Under the pieces are notes generated by a model. It was not told where the DNA came from and made no database searches. It was given only the letters and a program-made list of their open reading frames with translations. A stretch of DNA of 64,000 nucleotides from Desulfofundulus thermosubterraneus DSM 16057 (GTDB taxonomy: Bacteria; Bacillota; Desulfotomaculia; Desulfotomaculales; Desulfovirgulaceae), in NCBI RefSeq assembly GCF_900142025.1, contig NZ_FQZM01000007.1:1-64000 (forward strand), written 5' to 3'. This document shows, piece after piece, positions 8,306 through 16,635 of the stretch. The position numbers and the translations under genes are program-made. The first letter of the stretch is position 1; every line of letters starts with the position of its first letter.

Positions 8306-10123
8306 TTATCCTTCCTCCTTTGCCACGGGAATGTAAATTTTGCAGGTAGTGCCCTGTCCGAGCTGGCTTTCCAGCTCTATTTCCCCGCCATGGGCACGAA
8401 TTATTTCATAGGCAATGGCCAACCCCAAACCCACTCCCCTGGGCTTTGTGGTAAAAAAGGGGTCAAACAGGTGGGGCATGATTTCCGGTGGTATGCCCCG
8501 ACCCGAGTCCTTTACCTTTACTAAAACCATATTTTTTTCTGCCTCAAGTTCTGTGGAAACGATAATTGTTCCCCTGCCGGACATAGCCTGAGCGGCGTTG
8601 TACAGGACGTTGTAGAGGACCTGTTCCATTTGGCTTGGGTCCATCCAGGCCGGTGGAAGATCTCCGGTTAATTCTCTTTTGATTTCAACCTCTGAATTAT
8701 GAGCATCCTGGAAAAACTGGGCTACCCGGTTGACCAGCAGGTTGACGTCGTGGATACCGAAAACGGCCTGGGCTGGCCTGGCAAAATGCAGCAGCTTATC
8801 TACAATGGTGTTTAACCGGTTGATTTCCCGCTGGATGATAGAAAGCGAGCGAGGAGAGGGGGTGGGATTTTTCTGCCAGAATTGAATATAGCCGCTGATA
8901 GATGTTAAAGGATTGCGGATTTCATGCGCCACACCGGCCACCAGCTTGCCCAGGGAGGCCAGCCGTTCCTGGCGCCGGATTTGTTCTTCCAGGTGCACCC
9001 TGTCGGTGATATCCCGGCAGGTCAACACCACTCCTATGATCTCCCGGCGGATGTTGGTCATCAGGTTGGTGCTAATCAAAAGGTGCAGCGTCTTCCCTTC
9101 GCTGGCAGGGTGCAGCACTTCCTGGTCTTTTACCAGCCGGTGCTCATGCAATGCGGTTGTCAGGTAATTATAAAAGGGGGAATCCGGTGGGAAGGTTTCT
9201 TCCAGGGGCTTATCCAGGCAGTCTTCCGGCAGGCCGAGTATGCGTTTTGCCGCGGCATTGACCCCAATGAGCACTGCACGCAGGTCTACGGCCAGGATGC
9301 CGTCGTCAATGCTGGCCAGGATAATTTCATTGTAATTTTGTACGTTTACCAGTTTGGTGGCCAGGTGGTTGATGGCTTCGGTAATCTCTCCCAGTTCACC
9401 GGTGGCAGGAGGCAGAACATAGGTGAGGTCTGTTTCCAGCAACTGGACCCCTGTTTTGACCTGGTTTACAGCTGCCACCAGATTACGGATGAGGGCAAAG
9501 GTACCTCCCAGTCCAACCAGCAAGCCTACGGCAATAACCAGGTAAGCGTCCCGCTGCACCCGGTCTACCCGCCGGTAGAGTGCGGAGAGATTTTCCGTGG
9601 CCCAGACGGCACCGATGACTTTCCCATGGCGCATCAGGGGCCGGTACATCTCCAGTTGTCCCCCCTCGGAAAGGCCCAGGGTTTCCACTACCGGTTTACT
9701 GGTGCTGATGGTTTCGTCAAAGGCCCGCTTGCGCCGCTTTGAGAAATTTTCGCCGTAACTGTTTTCATCGCCGTCCAGAATAACATCCAGGTCGCGGGAA
9801 TAGAATCCCAGTTCCAGTTCCGGGTAGTTCTCCTTTATTTTTACAATCAGCGGTTTTAGTTGCCGGTTTAGTAATTTAACTTTATCCCGGCGGGGGGCCT
9901 GGGCAGCATTCGCTCTGGTTAAAAGGTCGTCAAAGGATGCGGTCAAGCTGGCATCCAGAAGCTCCATGGCTTTAGCTATTTTTTTCTTCTGGCTTTCTAT
10001 CATGCTTAACTGGGTATTGTGTATGACGTTTAACATATATCCTGCCAGCACAATGGGTAAAACCAGAAGCAGGGCAATTAGAACCAAGATCTGGTTTTTA
10101 AACCCCCTTTTTTGAAAAATCAT
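8306..10123 (-). CDS. Membrane sensor histidine kinase (Cache-like sensor, HAMP, PAS, HisKA, HATPase)
   Basis: About 605 residues. An N-terminal transmembrane helix is followed by an external sensor region of about 150 residues (with an ELELGFYSRD segment typical of Cache-like folds), a second helix near 195-215, a HAMP-like linker, a PAS domain, the phosphoacceptor His in GVAHEIRNPLTS and a HATPase domain with DSGRGIPPE and GVGLGLA. The start was moved from 10147 to 10123 because GGGGG lies 7 bases before the inner ATG, while the outer ATG is inside the predicted -10 box. It should phosphorylate the regulator encoded next to it. The ligand is not known; an organic acid or sulfur anion would fit the adjacent permease. 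Confidence 0.92.
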   Translation of the reverse strand: MIFQKRGFKNQILVLIALLLVLPIVLAGYMLNVIHNTQLSMIESQKKKIAKAMELLDASLTASFDDLLTRANAAQAPRRDKVKLLNRQLKPLIVKIKENYPELELGFYSRDLDVILDGDENSYGENFSKRRKRAFDETISTSKPVVETLGLSEGGQLEMYRPLMRHGKVIGAVWATENLSALYRRVDRVQRDAYLVIAVGLLVGLGGTFALIRNLVAAVNQVKTGVQLLETDLTYVLPPATGELGEITEAINHLATKLVNVQNYNEIILASIDDGILAVDLRAVLIGVNAAAKRILGLPEDCLDKPLEETFPPDSPFYNYLTTALHEHRLVKDQEVLHPASEGKTLHLLISTNLMTNIRREIIGVVLTCRDITDRVHLEEQIRRQERLASLGKLVAGVAHEIRNPLTSISGYIQFWQKNPTPSPRSLSIIQREINRLNTIVDKLLHFARPAQAVFGIHDVNLLVNRVAQFFQDAHNSEVEIKRELTGDLPPAWMDPSQMEQVLYNVLYNAAQAMSGRGTIIVSTELEAEKNMVLVKVKDSGRGIPPEIMPHLFDPFFTTKPRGVGLGLAIAYEIIRAHGGEIELESQLGQGTTCKIYIPVAKEEG

Positions 10124-10142
10124 GATGCATCCCCCGCTTTTA

Positions 10143-10171
10143 AGCATACTATCTTATTGCGTAGGCTTCAA
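10143..10171 (-). promoter_or_regulatory. Promoter of the kinase-regulator operon
   Basis: Minus strand TTGAAG (10171-10166), 17-base spacer, TATGCT (10148-10143). Both boxes match consensus at four of six positions. The -10 includes the outer ATG of the kinase frame, which supports the inner start at 10123. Confidence 0.4.
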
Positions 10172-10455
10172 TACCCTGCAGAGTTTACGGGGGCATGCTT
10201 TTCAGGCAAGATATTATGAAAGGCGGCCGTCTCCGCAGCGAAGGAAAAGAAAGAAGGCTGCCGGATATGGTTGGAAGTGTGGGGGCGCCTGAAACGCTTT
10301 TCGCCGGAGATGAAGTCCATCCGTGATGCGGAAAAGGTCTTTTTAGGGCTGCAGAACCTTTATAAACTGGTGCCAGGATCTGGAGATAGAGCTGGGAAAC
10401 GCGGGGCAAAAAGTTGGGCGGGAAAATTTCCCACCCTTGCAAAAATAGCTTTATT
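10172..10455. other. Intergenic stretch without a supported gene
   Basis: An open plus-strand frame from about 10210 encodes a plausible amphipathic, basic peptide (for example RIWLEVWGRLKRFSPE near 10262-10309), but there is no start codon with a ribosome site and the frame continues into unrelated sequence. It may be a fragment of an old gene. No RNA gene or repeat was recognised. Confidence 0.3.
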
Positions 10456-10590
10456 TTATGATTCACGGGTGAAGGCTAAAAGAATTATTTCTTTGCCCTG
10501 CCGTCCGGCATTTAATTTTTTCTCTACTTCCTGTAGCTGGCTGAGCTGGATGTCGTTCAGGTCGGCAAATTCCATTCCTCGAATGTCCAT
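10456..10590 (-). CDS. Hypothetical small protein, 44 residues
   Basis: Minus-strand frame beginning MDIRGMEFADLNDIQ and ending LLAFTRES, hydrophilic with a predicted central helix (LSQLQEVEKKLNAG). GAGG lies 6 bases before the ATG and a stronger AAAGGAGGG lies further upstream (about 16 bases). It has its own intergenic position between the kinase operon and the carboxypeptidase gene. No family is recognised. The composition is protein-like and the ribosome signals favour a real gene, but its short length leaves doubt. Confidence 0.5.
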   Translation of the reverse strand: MDIRGMEFADLNDIQLSQLQEVEKKLNAGRQGKEIILLAFTRES

Positions 10591-10669
10591 CTTCTTCCTC
10601 TTGAACCCTCCTTTCTTGAAGTGTATTTTTATTATGTCCCTCTGTGCAAAACTTAGATTGTACTTTCTG

Positions 10670-10698
10670 TTGAAATGGCCTTGAAATTTGAATATAAT
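10670..10698 (+). promoter_or_regulatory. Sigma-A promoter of the D,D-carboxypeptidase gene
   Basis: TTGAAA (10670-10675), a 17-base spacer and a perfect TATAAT (10693-10698), 84 bases before the ATG at 10783. Confidence 0.65.
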
Positions 10699-10782
10699 AA
10701 AGTCGCTCTCGTTGTTTTTTTTGCACCAACCTTTATTTTTTTAAAAGTTGTACATTTAGGGAACATCGTACGGGGGTAGACC

Positions 10783-11997
10783 ATGCGGCGCTTGTGGACA
10801 ACCTTTTTTTGTTGCTTTTTGTTTTTATTTTCCCAAGCTGCCCAAGCAGCGTCACTACCGCAAACATTAGGGGAAGCGGCTTTACTGATGGACGCGCGGA
10901 ACGGGCAGGTTCTATACCAGAAAAATGCCAGTTCACCCATGTATCCGGCTAGTACTACTAAGATTCTCACGGCCATTATAGCCCTGGAACATTCCCGCCT
11001 GGATGAAGTGGTTACTGTTTCCCGGGAAGCCGCCCGGGTTGAGGGATCTGCCATCGGCTTGCAGGAAGGCGAGAGGCTCACCATGGAGGATCTACTGTAT
11101 GCACTGTTGCTGGCTTCAGCCAATGATGCGGCTATAGCCATTGCCGAACATGTAGCCGGTTCAGTCCCTGCTTTTGCTGCTCTAATGAATGAAAAGGCGC
11201 GCTTAATCGGAGCCCGGGCAAGTAGTTTCCAGAATCCCAGCGGTCTACCCGACCCCCAGCATTATACTACTGCCTACGACTTGGCCCTGATTGCCCGGTA
11301 TGCCATGCAAAATCCTACCTTCAGAACCATTGTGTCCACCCGTTTGAAGCAGATCCGGCGGCCGGATGCGGACAGAAGTAAAGGACCTCCCCAGGAGCAC
11401 CTTTGGAATCACAACCGGCTTCTTTCCCTTTACGAAGGGGCCATCGGGGTTAAGACCGGTTATACCGTTGAGGCGGGGCAATGCTTGGTGGCCGCCGCCC
11501 AACGCGATAACCGGGAATTAATTGCCGTGATCTTGAACAGTCAGGGGGCCGCTGTTTACAGTGATGCCCGGGCCCTGCTTGACTATGGCTTTTCCGCCTT
11601 TGAACCTGTTAAGTTGGTGGAAAAGGGGGAGAAGGTGTCTTCCTTTTCTGTGCCCGGTGGTGCTGAAGAAGTTGAGGCCATTACCGGAAATAGTTTTTAT
11701 ATTAATTTTCCCTTCGGTGAAAAGCCATCCTTTGAGCGGAAAATCGTTATGCGCCACGATCTACGGGCACCTCTGTCCACAGGGCAAAAGGTGGGGGAAC
11801 TGGTTTTTATCCAAGCTGGGGGTGAGGAGCTAGGAAGGGTGGAGTTGTTATCAGCCCGGGCCGTAGAGATTAGTGCAACCAGGCGTTGGTCTACTTGGCT
11901 TCTGGGTACGATTGTGTTTATTGTGGCTTTGCGATTAAGAACCATTATGGTACGCCGCCGGCGCCGGCGGCTGCGCTACCCGCCATATTTACGCTAA
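10783..11997 (+). CDS. Serine-type D-Ala-D-Ala carboxypeptidase (DacF/PBP5 family)
   Basis: A 404-residue low-molecular-weight penicillin-binding protein that trims the terminal D-Ala from peptidoglycan stem peptides outside the membrane. It has a signal peptide (1-23), the active-site S57-T-T-K60, S112-A-N114, and K224-T-G226, in the right order and spacing. A beta-rich PBP5_C-like region follows, then a C-terminal transmembrane helix near 370-388 with an Arg-rich tail (VRRRRRRLR), so the enzyme is anchored at both or at least the C-terminal side. It has its own promoter. In many bacilli dacF precedes spoIIAA; here a fur-family gene follows. Confidence 0.94.
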   Translation: MRRLWTTFFCCFLFLFSQAAQAASLPQTLGEAALLMDARNGQVLYQKNASSPMYPASTTKILTAIIALEHSRLDEVVTVSREAARVEGSAIGLQEGERLTMEDLLYALLLASANDAAIAIAEHVAGSVPAFAALMNEKARLIGARASSFQNPSGLPDPQHYTTAYDLALIARYAMQNPTFRTIVSTRLKQIRRPDADRSKGPPQEHLWNHNRLLSLYEGAIGVKTGYTVEAGQCLVAAAQRDNRELIAVILNSQGAAVYSDARALLDYGFSAFEPVKLVEKGEKVSSFSVPGGAEEVEAITGNSFYINFPFGEKPSFERKIVMRHDLRAPLSTGQKVGELVFIQAGGEELGRVELLSARAVEISATRRWSTWLLGTIVFIVALRLRTIMVRRRRRRLRYPPYLR

Positions 11998-12021
11998 GCT
12001 AGTTTTCTTTCAAAGCTGCCA

Positions 12022-12050
12022 TTGACTTTTTTCTGTATGTTCATTATACT
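12022..12050 (+). promoter_or_regulatory. Sigma-A promoter of the fur-family gene
   Basis: TTGACT (12022-12027), 17-base spacer, TATACT (12045-12050); five of six matches in each box. Transcription would start about 30 bases before the ATG at 12085. Confidence 0.7.
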
Positions 12051-12084
12051 TACACAAAGGGCTTAATGGCGGGGTGAGCTCCGG

Positions 12085-12534
12085 ATGCAAAGAGTCATTA
12101 ACGAGGTGGAGGAAAAACTCCGGGCCGGCGATTCTAAACTTACGCCGCGCCGGGAGCATATCCTGCGCGTGCTCTTGGAAAATAAAGACAAACATTTAAG
12201 TGCGGAGGAGATTTATAATCTGGTTAAACAAAAAGCTCCCGACGTGGGACTGGCCACAGTTTACCGTACTTTAGAACTCTTTTTGGATTTTGATATTATC
12301 CACAGCATTGATTTCGGCGACGGACGCAAACGCTATGAGTTTGGTGGTGAGCGGGGAGAAGGACACCATCACCATCATCTCGTTTGTACCAGTTGCGGAA
12401 AAATTATAGAGGTTAATGAAGATTTATTGGAGGATCTAGAGAAACAGGTTACGGAAGCCTATAACTTTACCATTACCGACCACGAGTTAAAATTTTTTGG
12501 ATATTGTAAGGAATGTGCAGTAAAGGAGGATTAA
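12085..12534 (+). CDS. Fur-family metal- or peroxide-responsive repressor
   Basis: A 149-residue member of the Fur family. A winged-helix DNA-binding domain (residues about 15-85, with the recognition segment VGLATVYRTLELF) is followed by a dimerisation/metal domain with the His-rich GEGHHHHHLVC motif and two CxxC pairs (CTSC and CKEC) that fit a structural zinc site. It binds DNA in the cytoplasm in response to iron, zinc, manganese or peroxide; the subclass (Fur, Zur, PerR) cannot be settled here. GGGGTGAG precedes the ATG. Confidence 0.93.
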   Translation: MQRVINEVEEKLRAGDSKLTPRREHILRVLLENKDKHLSAEEIYNLVKQKAPDVGLATVYRTLELFLDFDIIHSIDFGDGRKRYEFGGERGEGHHHHHLVCTSCGKIIEVNEDLLEDLEKQVTEAYNFTITDHELKFFGYCKECAVKED

Positions 12535-12566
12535 GAGTTTGCAAAAAGAACTTTTTTCGCAGGAGC

Positions 12567-12580
12567 GTGAAAAATTTCAC
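12567..12580. promoter_or_regulatory. Short palindrome GTGAAA-AA-TTTCAC
   Basis: A 14-base palindrome in the region upstream of the DUF4912 gene. Similar half-sites (TTTCACA) recur at 12772-12786. It could be an operator; no protein is assigned. Confidence 0.3.
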
Positions 12581-12599
12581 AATCAAAGTGGCTATTAGC

Positions 12600-12618
12600 A
12601 ACAGCTACCATAAGGTTA
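12600..12618 (+). repeat. Solo copy of the IS607 element left-end motif
   Basis: AACAGCTACCATAAGGTTA matches 18 of 19 bases of the sequence immediately in front of the IS607 recombinase start (49220-49238). No recombinase gene follows here. It may be the remnant of an excised or decayed element, or a shared recombinase binding site. Confidence 0.5.
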
Positions 12619-12742
12619 ATTACTAGTGTTCACAGGCCTTGGATTGTGTACTATGATGTATGTAACGAACATTTTTCAATATTAAAGAGAGGGGTGTACG
12701 TATATAAAAAGTCTCCGGCAAAGACTGTTTTGTGCCTACTTA

Positions 12743-12758
12743 TGTGAAAATAGTCACA
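12743..12758. promoter_or_regulatory. CRP/FNR-family type operator TGTGA-N6-TCACA
   Basis: An exact match to the CRP-type consensus, extended to TATGTGA/TCACATA, 124 bases upstream of the chosen DUF4912 start. A TTGACT (12793-12798) lies 35 bases downstream with no convincing -10. It may place the DUF4912 and glucan genes under a CRP/FNR-type regulator. Confidence 0.5.
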
Positions 12759-12881
12759 TATCAAAAGAGCATTTGTAAATTTCACATTAAAGTTGACTTG
12801 AGATGGTTGTATTGGTACAAGCTGGTGGAGTATGATAGTGATACCGGACTTTTCCCAGATACACGAGGGGGGTATTTAAGC

Positions 12882-13349
12882 ATGGAACTGCCGCGGCACT
12901 ACAATGAAAACAGGCTGGTTTTGATGGTACAGGAACCCACTATCATTTTCAGTTACTGGGAATTGTCCCGGGGGCAGTGGGAGTCCCTGGGAGATGAGCG
13001 TTTTTTAGTTTTACGGCTTTATACTACCGGGTCGAACCGGGTGAGTACCGTTTTAAAGGAAGTGTCTCTTCCCCCCTTTACTAACGACTGGTATTTTCGC
13101 AATGTGCTCCCTGAGCATACTTACCACGCCGAACTTGGTTATTACGGGCCGGAGGGAGAGTTTTATCCACTGCTTCGTTCCAATAAGGTCGTTACGCCCC
13201 GTACCCGGCCAGTGGAGGGAATGGTTCGGTTTTTGAAAGTTAAGACTGTTATTCTGGATACTACAAACAAAGACACCGCAGAAGAACAAGGTGATAGCAA
13301 TGCTTTTTGGGGAGGATACAGTTCAATGGATTTAGTGCATAGGAGCTAA
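12882..13349 (+). CDS. DUF4912 domain protein
   Basis: A 155-residue protein with the DUF4912 pattern: a conserved DNRLVLMVQEP-like opening, then FSYWELSRGQW, followed by beta-rich sequence ending near PRTRPV. The fold is thought to resemble a carbohydrate-binding or immunoglobulin-like module; no activity is established. The start at 12882 was chosen because GAGGGGGG lies nine bases upstream, whereas the longer frame to 12732 has no ribosome site. It is 29 bases upstream of the GH57/GT4 fusion gene, so a role in glycogen or alpha-glucan handling is inferred from context only. Confidence 0.82.
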   Translation: MELPRHYNENRLVLMVQEPTIIFSYWELSRGQWESLGDERFLVLRLYTTGSNRVSTVLKEVSLPPFTNDWYFRNVLPEHTYHAELGYYGPEGEFYPLLRSNKVVTPRTRPVEGMVRFLKVKTVILDTTNKDTAEEQGDSNAFWGGYSSMDLVHRS

Positions 13350-13378
13350 CTTACTAACTGGAAAGGGGTAACATCGCA

Positions 13379-16195
13379 ATGCCCGAAGGCTACCTGGCGC
13401 TAGTGCTGCACGCCCATTTACCCTTTGTAAAGCATCCGGAGATGCCCGAGTGCCTGGAAGAACGCTGGTTCTTTGAGGCTCTAACCGAGTGCTACATTCC
13501 CCTGCTGGAAGTGCTGCAAGGGTTGGTCCGGGACGGAGTATCCTTTCAGCTAACCATATCCCTTTCTCCGCCCCTTTTAGCTATGCTTGCCGATCCATTG
13601 CTTCAAAAACGTTACCTAAACCACCTGGAGGCAATGATCCAGTTGGGGGAGGCGGAGTGCCGGCGTACCGCGGGAGACGCCAGTCTGCACCCGCTGGCCT
13701 TGATGTATCTGGAAAAGTTAAATGACGTCCAAAGGGCATATACAAATAAATACCAAGGCGATCTGATTGGCGCCTTCCGGACCTTGCAGAAGTCAGGAAA
13801 AGTGGAGCTAATTACCACTTGCGCCACCCATGGATATTTACCGCTAATGCAGACCAGGGAGGCCAGAAGGGCACAAATTGGTGTGGGAGTGGAGTTTTTT
13901 GCGCGGCATTTCGGCGGGCCTCCCGATGGGTTCTGGTTGCCGGAATGCGGATATACACCTGGCGTGGAGGAGTTGCTTAAAGAATTCGGTATTAGTTATT
14001 TCTTTGTTGAGACTCACGGGTTATTGTACGCGGATCCCGTTCCCCGCTACGGTGTTTTTGCCCCGGCCAGTTGTGCCAACGGAGTGGCCGTTTTTGGACG
14101 AGACCCGGAGAGTTCCCGTCAGGTTTGGGACAGGCAAACGGGTTATCCCGGCGACTTTTTCTACAGGGAGTTTTACCGGGATATTGGTTATGACCTGGAT
14201 CTGGACTATTTGCGTCCCTATCTGCCGGCGGGTACTATCCGGGTGGATACCGGGTTTAAGTATTACCGTATTACCGGCCCGGGCCCCCATAAAGAACCTT
14301 ACCGTCCAGAGCTAGCCCGGGAACGGGCAGCGGAGCATGCCGCTCACTTTCTTTTCAGTCGGCAACAGCAGGTGCTTCGTCACGGGGCAAAGATGGACCG
14401 CCCCCCGCTGGTAGTTGCTCCTTATGACGCGGAGTTGTTTGGTCACTGGTGGTATGAAGGTCCTCAATGGATAGACTTGCTTTGCCGCAAAATTTGCTTC
14501 GATCAGGATGTTATCCAGATGATTACTCCCGGCCGGTACCTGTCCCTGCACCCCGATTTGCAGGTGGTGGATCTGCCCATGAGCAGCTGGGGGAAAGGGG
14601 GTTACAACCATGTCTGGCTGAATCCCAGCAATGACTGGATTTACCGCCACCTCCACCGGGCCGAGGCCGCCATGGCAGACCTGGCCGACTTGCATCCGGA
14701 CGCTGCCGGGGTGAAAAAGAGGGCCTTAAATCAGGCTGCCCGGGAATTGCTTTTAGCCCAAAGCAGTGACTGGGCCTTTATCCTTAGAATGGAAACCGCC
14801 GTGGACTATGCCCGGAAAAGATTCACCGAGCATATTGGCAGGTTTAACCTCCTGGCGGAGCAATTGGAAAATGGGTATATTGACGAGGCGGTGCTCCAGG
14901 AAATGGAATACAGGGACAACATTTTTTCCCAGCTGGACTACCGCATTTACAGCCGCCACCGGCGATACAACGGCATCTGCGTGGGGACCAGGTCACCTTT
15001 GCGTATCTTAATGCTATCCTGGGAATATCCACCTGCTACTGTGGGTGGCCTAGCCCGGCATGTTTACGATCTTTCCCGTGCCCTGGTCCGCCTGGGGGAC
15101 GAAGTGCATGTCATTACCTGTCCCGTGCCGGGGGAAAAAGCTTACTCCCTCCAACAGGGAGTCCACGTGCACCGGCTCCTGCCGGAGCAGCTTAACGCCA
15201 AGGATTTTTTGACTTGGGTTGGACAGTTAAACAGGGGCATGATCGAGCTCGCCGGTCAAGTCATCGCCGACTGGGGGGCGCCGCACCTGGTCCATGCCCA
15301 TGACTGGATGGTGGGGGCGGCCGGTGAACACCTGCATGAACAGTACGGGTTTCCCCTGGTAGCCACCATCCATGCCACGGAGTACGGGCGGAACAGGGGC
15401 ATCCGTACCGGCTTGCAGCGCCGTATCCACGAAAAGGAATACCAGCTCACCCAGAGGGCTGCTCTGGTTATCTGTTGCAGCAATTACATGGCCGAGGAAA
15501 TAAGTCGTCTTTTTGAGCTGGATCGGGAAAAGGTAAAGGTAATTCCCAACGGGGTGGATCCGGCCAATTTAACCGATGGGAGGACGTTAGAACCGGATTG
15601 CAAAGACCTGTATCACCGGGACCCGAACATCGTGTTCCTGGGCCGTCTGGTGCCTGAAAAGGGAGTGCAGGTGCTCCTAGAGGCTCTGGCATCCATTTCG
15701 GGGCGGGTTAAAGGTACCCGGTTGCTGGTGGCCGGCCGGGGCCCCTACGAGGAATATTTGAAGGGTCGTGTTGAGGAACTGGGGCTGTCACCGAAGGTGC
15801 AGTTTGTGGGTTTTGTGGATGATCTGGGGCGTAACCGCCTTTTGGAAATGGCCCGGGTAGCGGTCTTCCCCAGCCTTTACGAGCCCTTTGGGATCGTGGC
15901 TCTAGAGGCTATGGCTGCCAGGGTTCCGGTAGTGGTTGCCGACACCGGTGGATTGGGTGAAATTGTAGAGCATGGGGTAGATGGTTACAAGGCGCCGCCG
16001 GGTAGACCGGACATGCTGGCCCATTATATCACCCAGCTGCTCTTTTATCCTGAACTGGCCGTTGAAATGTGCCGGCGTGCCTGGCGTAAGGTTATTACCA
16101 TTTACGATTGGCAATACATTGCCGAAGAAACACACCAGACTTATTGCCGGGCCGTAGCAAGACCGGTTGCCTCTCTTTGGCGTAGAGGCCTATAG
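13379..16195 (+). CDS. Fusion of GH57 alpha-glucan branching enzyme and GT4 glycosyltransferase
   Basis: A 938-residue cytoplasmic protein joining two enzymes. Residues 1 to about 530 are a GH57 1,4-alpha-glucan branching enzyme: it opens LALVLHAHLPFVKHPE, has the nucleophile Glu189 in FWLPECGY and the acid Asp350 in PYDAELFGHWWYEGP. Residues about 541-930 are a GT-B fold GT4 transferase: SWEYPPATVGGLARH near 547-561, and the E-x7-E element EPFGIVALE near 834. Together they suggest that one polypeptide both elongates (from a nucleotide or maltose donor) and branches an alpha-glucan such as glycogen. AAAGGGG precedes the ATG. Separate genes are the more usual arrangement. Confidence 0.92.
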   Translation: MPEGYLALVLHAHLPFVKHPEMPECLEERWFFEALTECYIPLLEVLQGLVRDGVSFQLTISLSPPLLAMLADPLLQKRYLNHLEAMIQLGEAECRRTAGDASLHPLALMYLEKLNDVQRAYTNKYQGDLIGAFRTLQKSGKVELITTCATHGYLPLMQTREARRAQIGVGVEFFARHFGGPPDGFWLPECGYTPGVEELLKEFGISYFFVETHGLLYADPVPRYGVFAPASCANGVAVFGRDPESSRQVWDRQTGYPGDFFYREFYRDIGYDLDLDYLRPYLPAGTIRVDTGFKYYRITGPGPHKEPYRPELARERAAEHAAHFLFSRQQQVLRHGAKMDRPPLVVAPYDAELFGHWWYEGPQWIDLLCRKICFDQDVIQMITPGRYLSLHPDLQVVDLPMSSWGKGGYNHVWLNPSNDWIYRHLHRAEAAMADLADLHPDAAGVKKRALNQAARELLLAQSSDWAFILRMETAVDYARKRFTEHIGRFNLLAEQLENGYIDEAVLQEMEYRDNIFSQLDYRIYSRHRRYNGICVGTRSPLRILMLSWEYPPATVGGLARHVYDLSRALVRLGDEVHVITCPVPGEKAYSLQQGVHVHRLLPEQLNAKDFLTWVGQLNRGMIELAGQVIADWGAPHLVHAHDWMVGAAGEHLHEQYGFPLVATIHATEYGRNRGIRTGLQRRIHEKEYQLTQRAALVICCSNYMAEEISRLFELDREKVKVIPNGVDPANLTDGRTLEPDCKDLYHRDPNIVFLGRLVPEKGVQVLLEALASISGRVKGTRLLVAGRGPYEEYLKGRVEELGLSPKVQFVGFVDDLGRNRLLEMARVAVFPSLYEPFGIVALEAMAARVPVVVADTGGLGEIVEHGVDGYKAPPGRPDMLAHYITQLLFYPELAVEMCRRAWRKVITIYDWQYIAEETHQTYCRAVARPVASLWRRGL

Positions 16196-16308
16196 CCAGC
16201 GGTAAGTTGTTCCTTAGCATCAAAAAATACCCGTAACCTCTTGTTATCTGGAACCATTTGGCCAATGCCATAATATGATAATTAAAAAACAAGGGGTGTC
16301 GGGTTTCG

Positions 16309-16443
16309 ATGAAGCTAGAAGGGATATTTACAGATTGGCTACAGTCTTTTCCAATCAATAAAATTAGCCCGTGGTGGATCGTCGGCGGGGTATTCCTGCT
16401 GGTGCTTGTACTCATTGCGGTTATTGTAATAGTGGTGATCTAG
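16309..16443 (+). CDS. Small single-pass membrane protein, 44 residues
   Basis: The frame starts MKLEGIFTDWLQSFP and ends in a strongly hydrophobic helix (about residues 22-44, GGVFLLVLVLIAVIV). AAGGGGTG lies about 11 bases before the ATG, and a good terminator follows the stop by 12 bases, so it looks like the last gene of the glucan unit or a separate small transcript. No family is recognised. Confidence 0.6.
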   Translation: MKLEGIFTDWLQSFPINKISPWWIVGGVFLLVLVLIAVIVIVVI

Positions 16444-16454
16444 ATTTAAAGATG

Positions 16455-16483
16455 CCGGTTCTGTTACGCGGAACCGGTTTTTA
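16455..16483 (+). terminator. Rho-independent terminator
   Basis: CCGGTTC (16455-16461) pairs with GAACCGG (16471-16477) and is followed by TTTTT. Confidence 0.8.
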
Positions 16484-16635
16484 ATTCATTAAGAGAGAGG
16501 AGGCATGAAAGGAGCGACAAAATTTAGTAAAAGGCAGCCGGTTCTTTGGTTAGAAGGAGAGAAACATCAGGAACCGCCGGGTATCTTTCCTCATACCATG
16601 AAAATAGCATGATTGATCCTCCAGGAGGGATAGTC

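Noticed and set aside
8924-9742. Long plus-strand open frame opposite the histidine kinase
   Set aside because: It is an antisense shadow of a well-supported kinase gene; it has Gln/His-rich composition without motifs and no ribosome site.
10271-10684. Plus-strand frame between the kinase operon and the carboxypeptidase
   Set aside because: No ribosome site, composition changes along its length, and the better-supported minus-strand small gene overlaps it.
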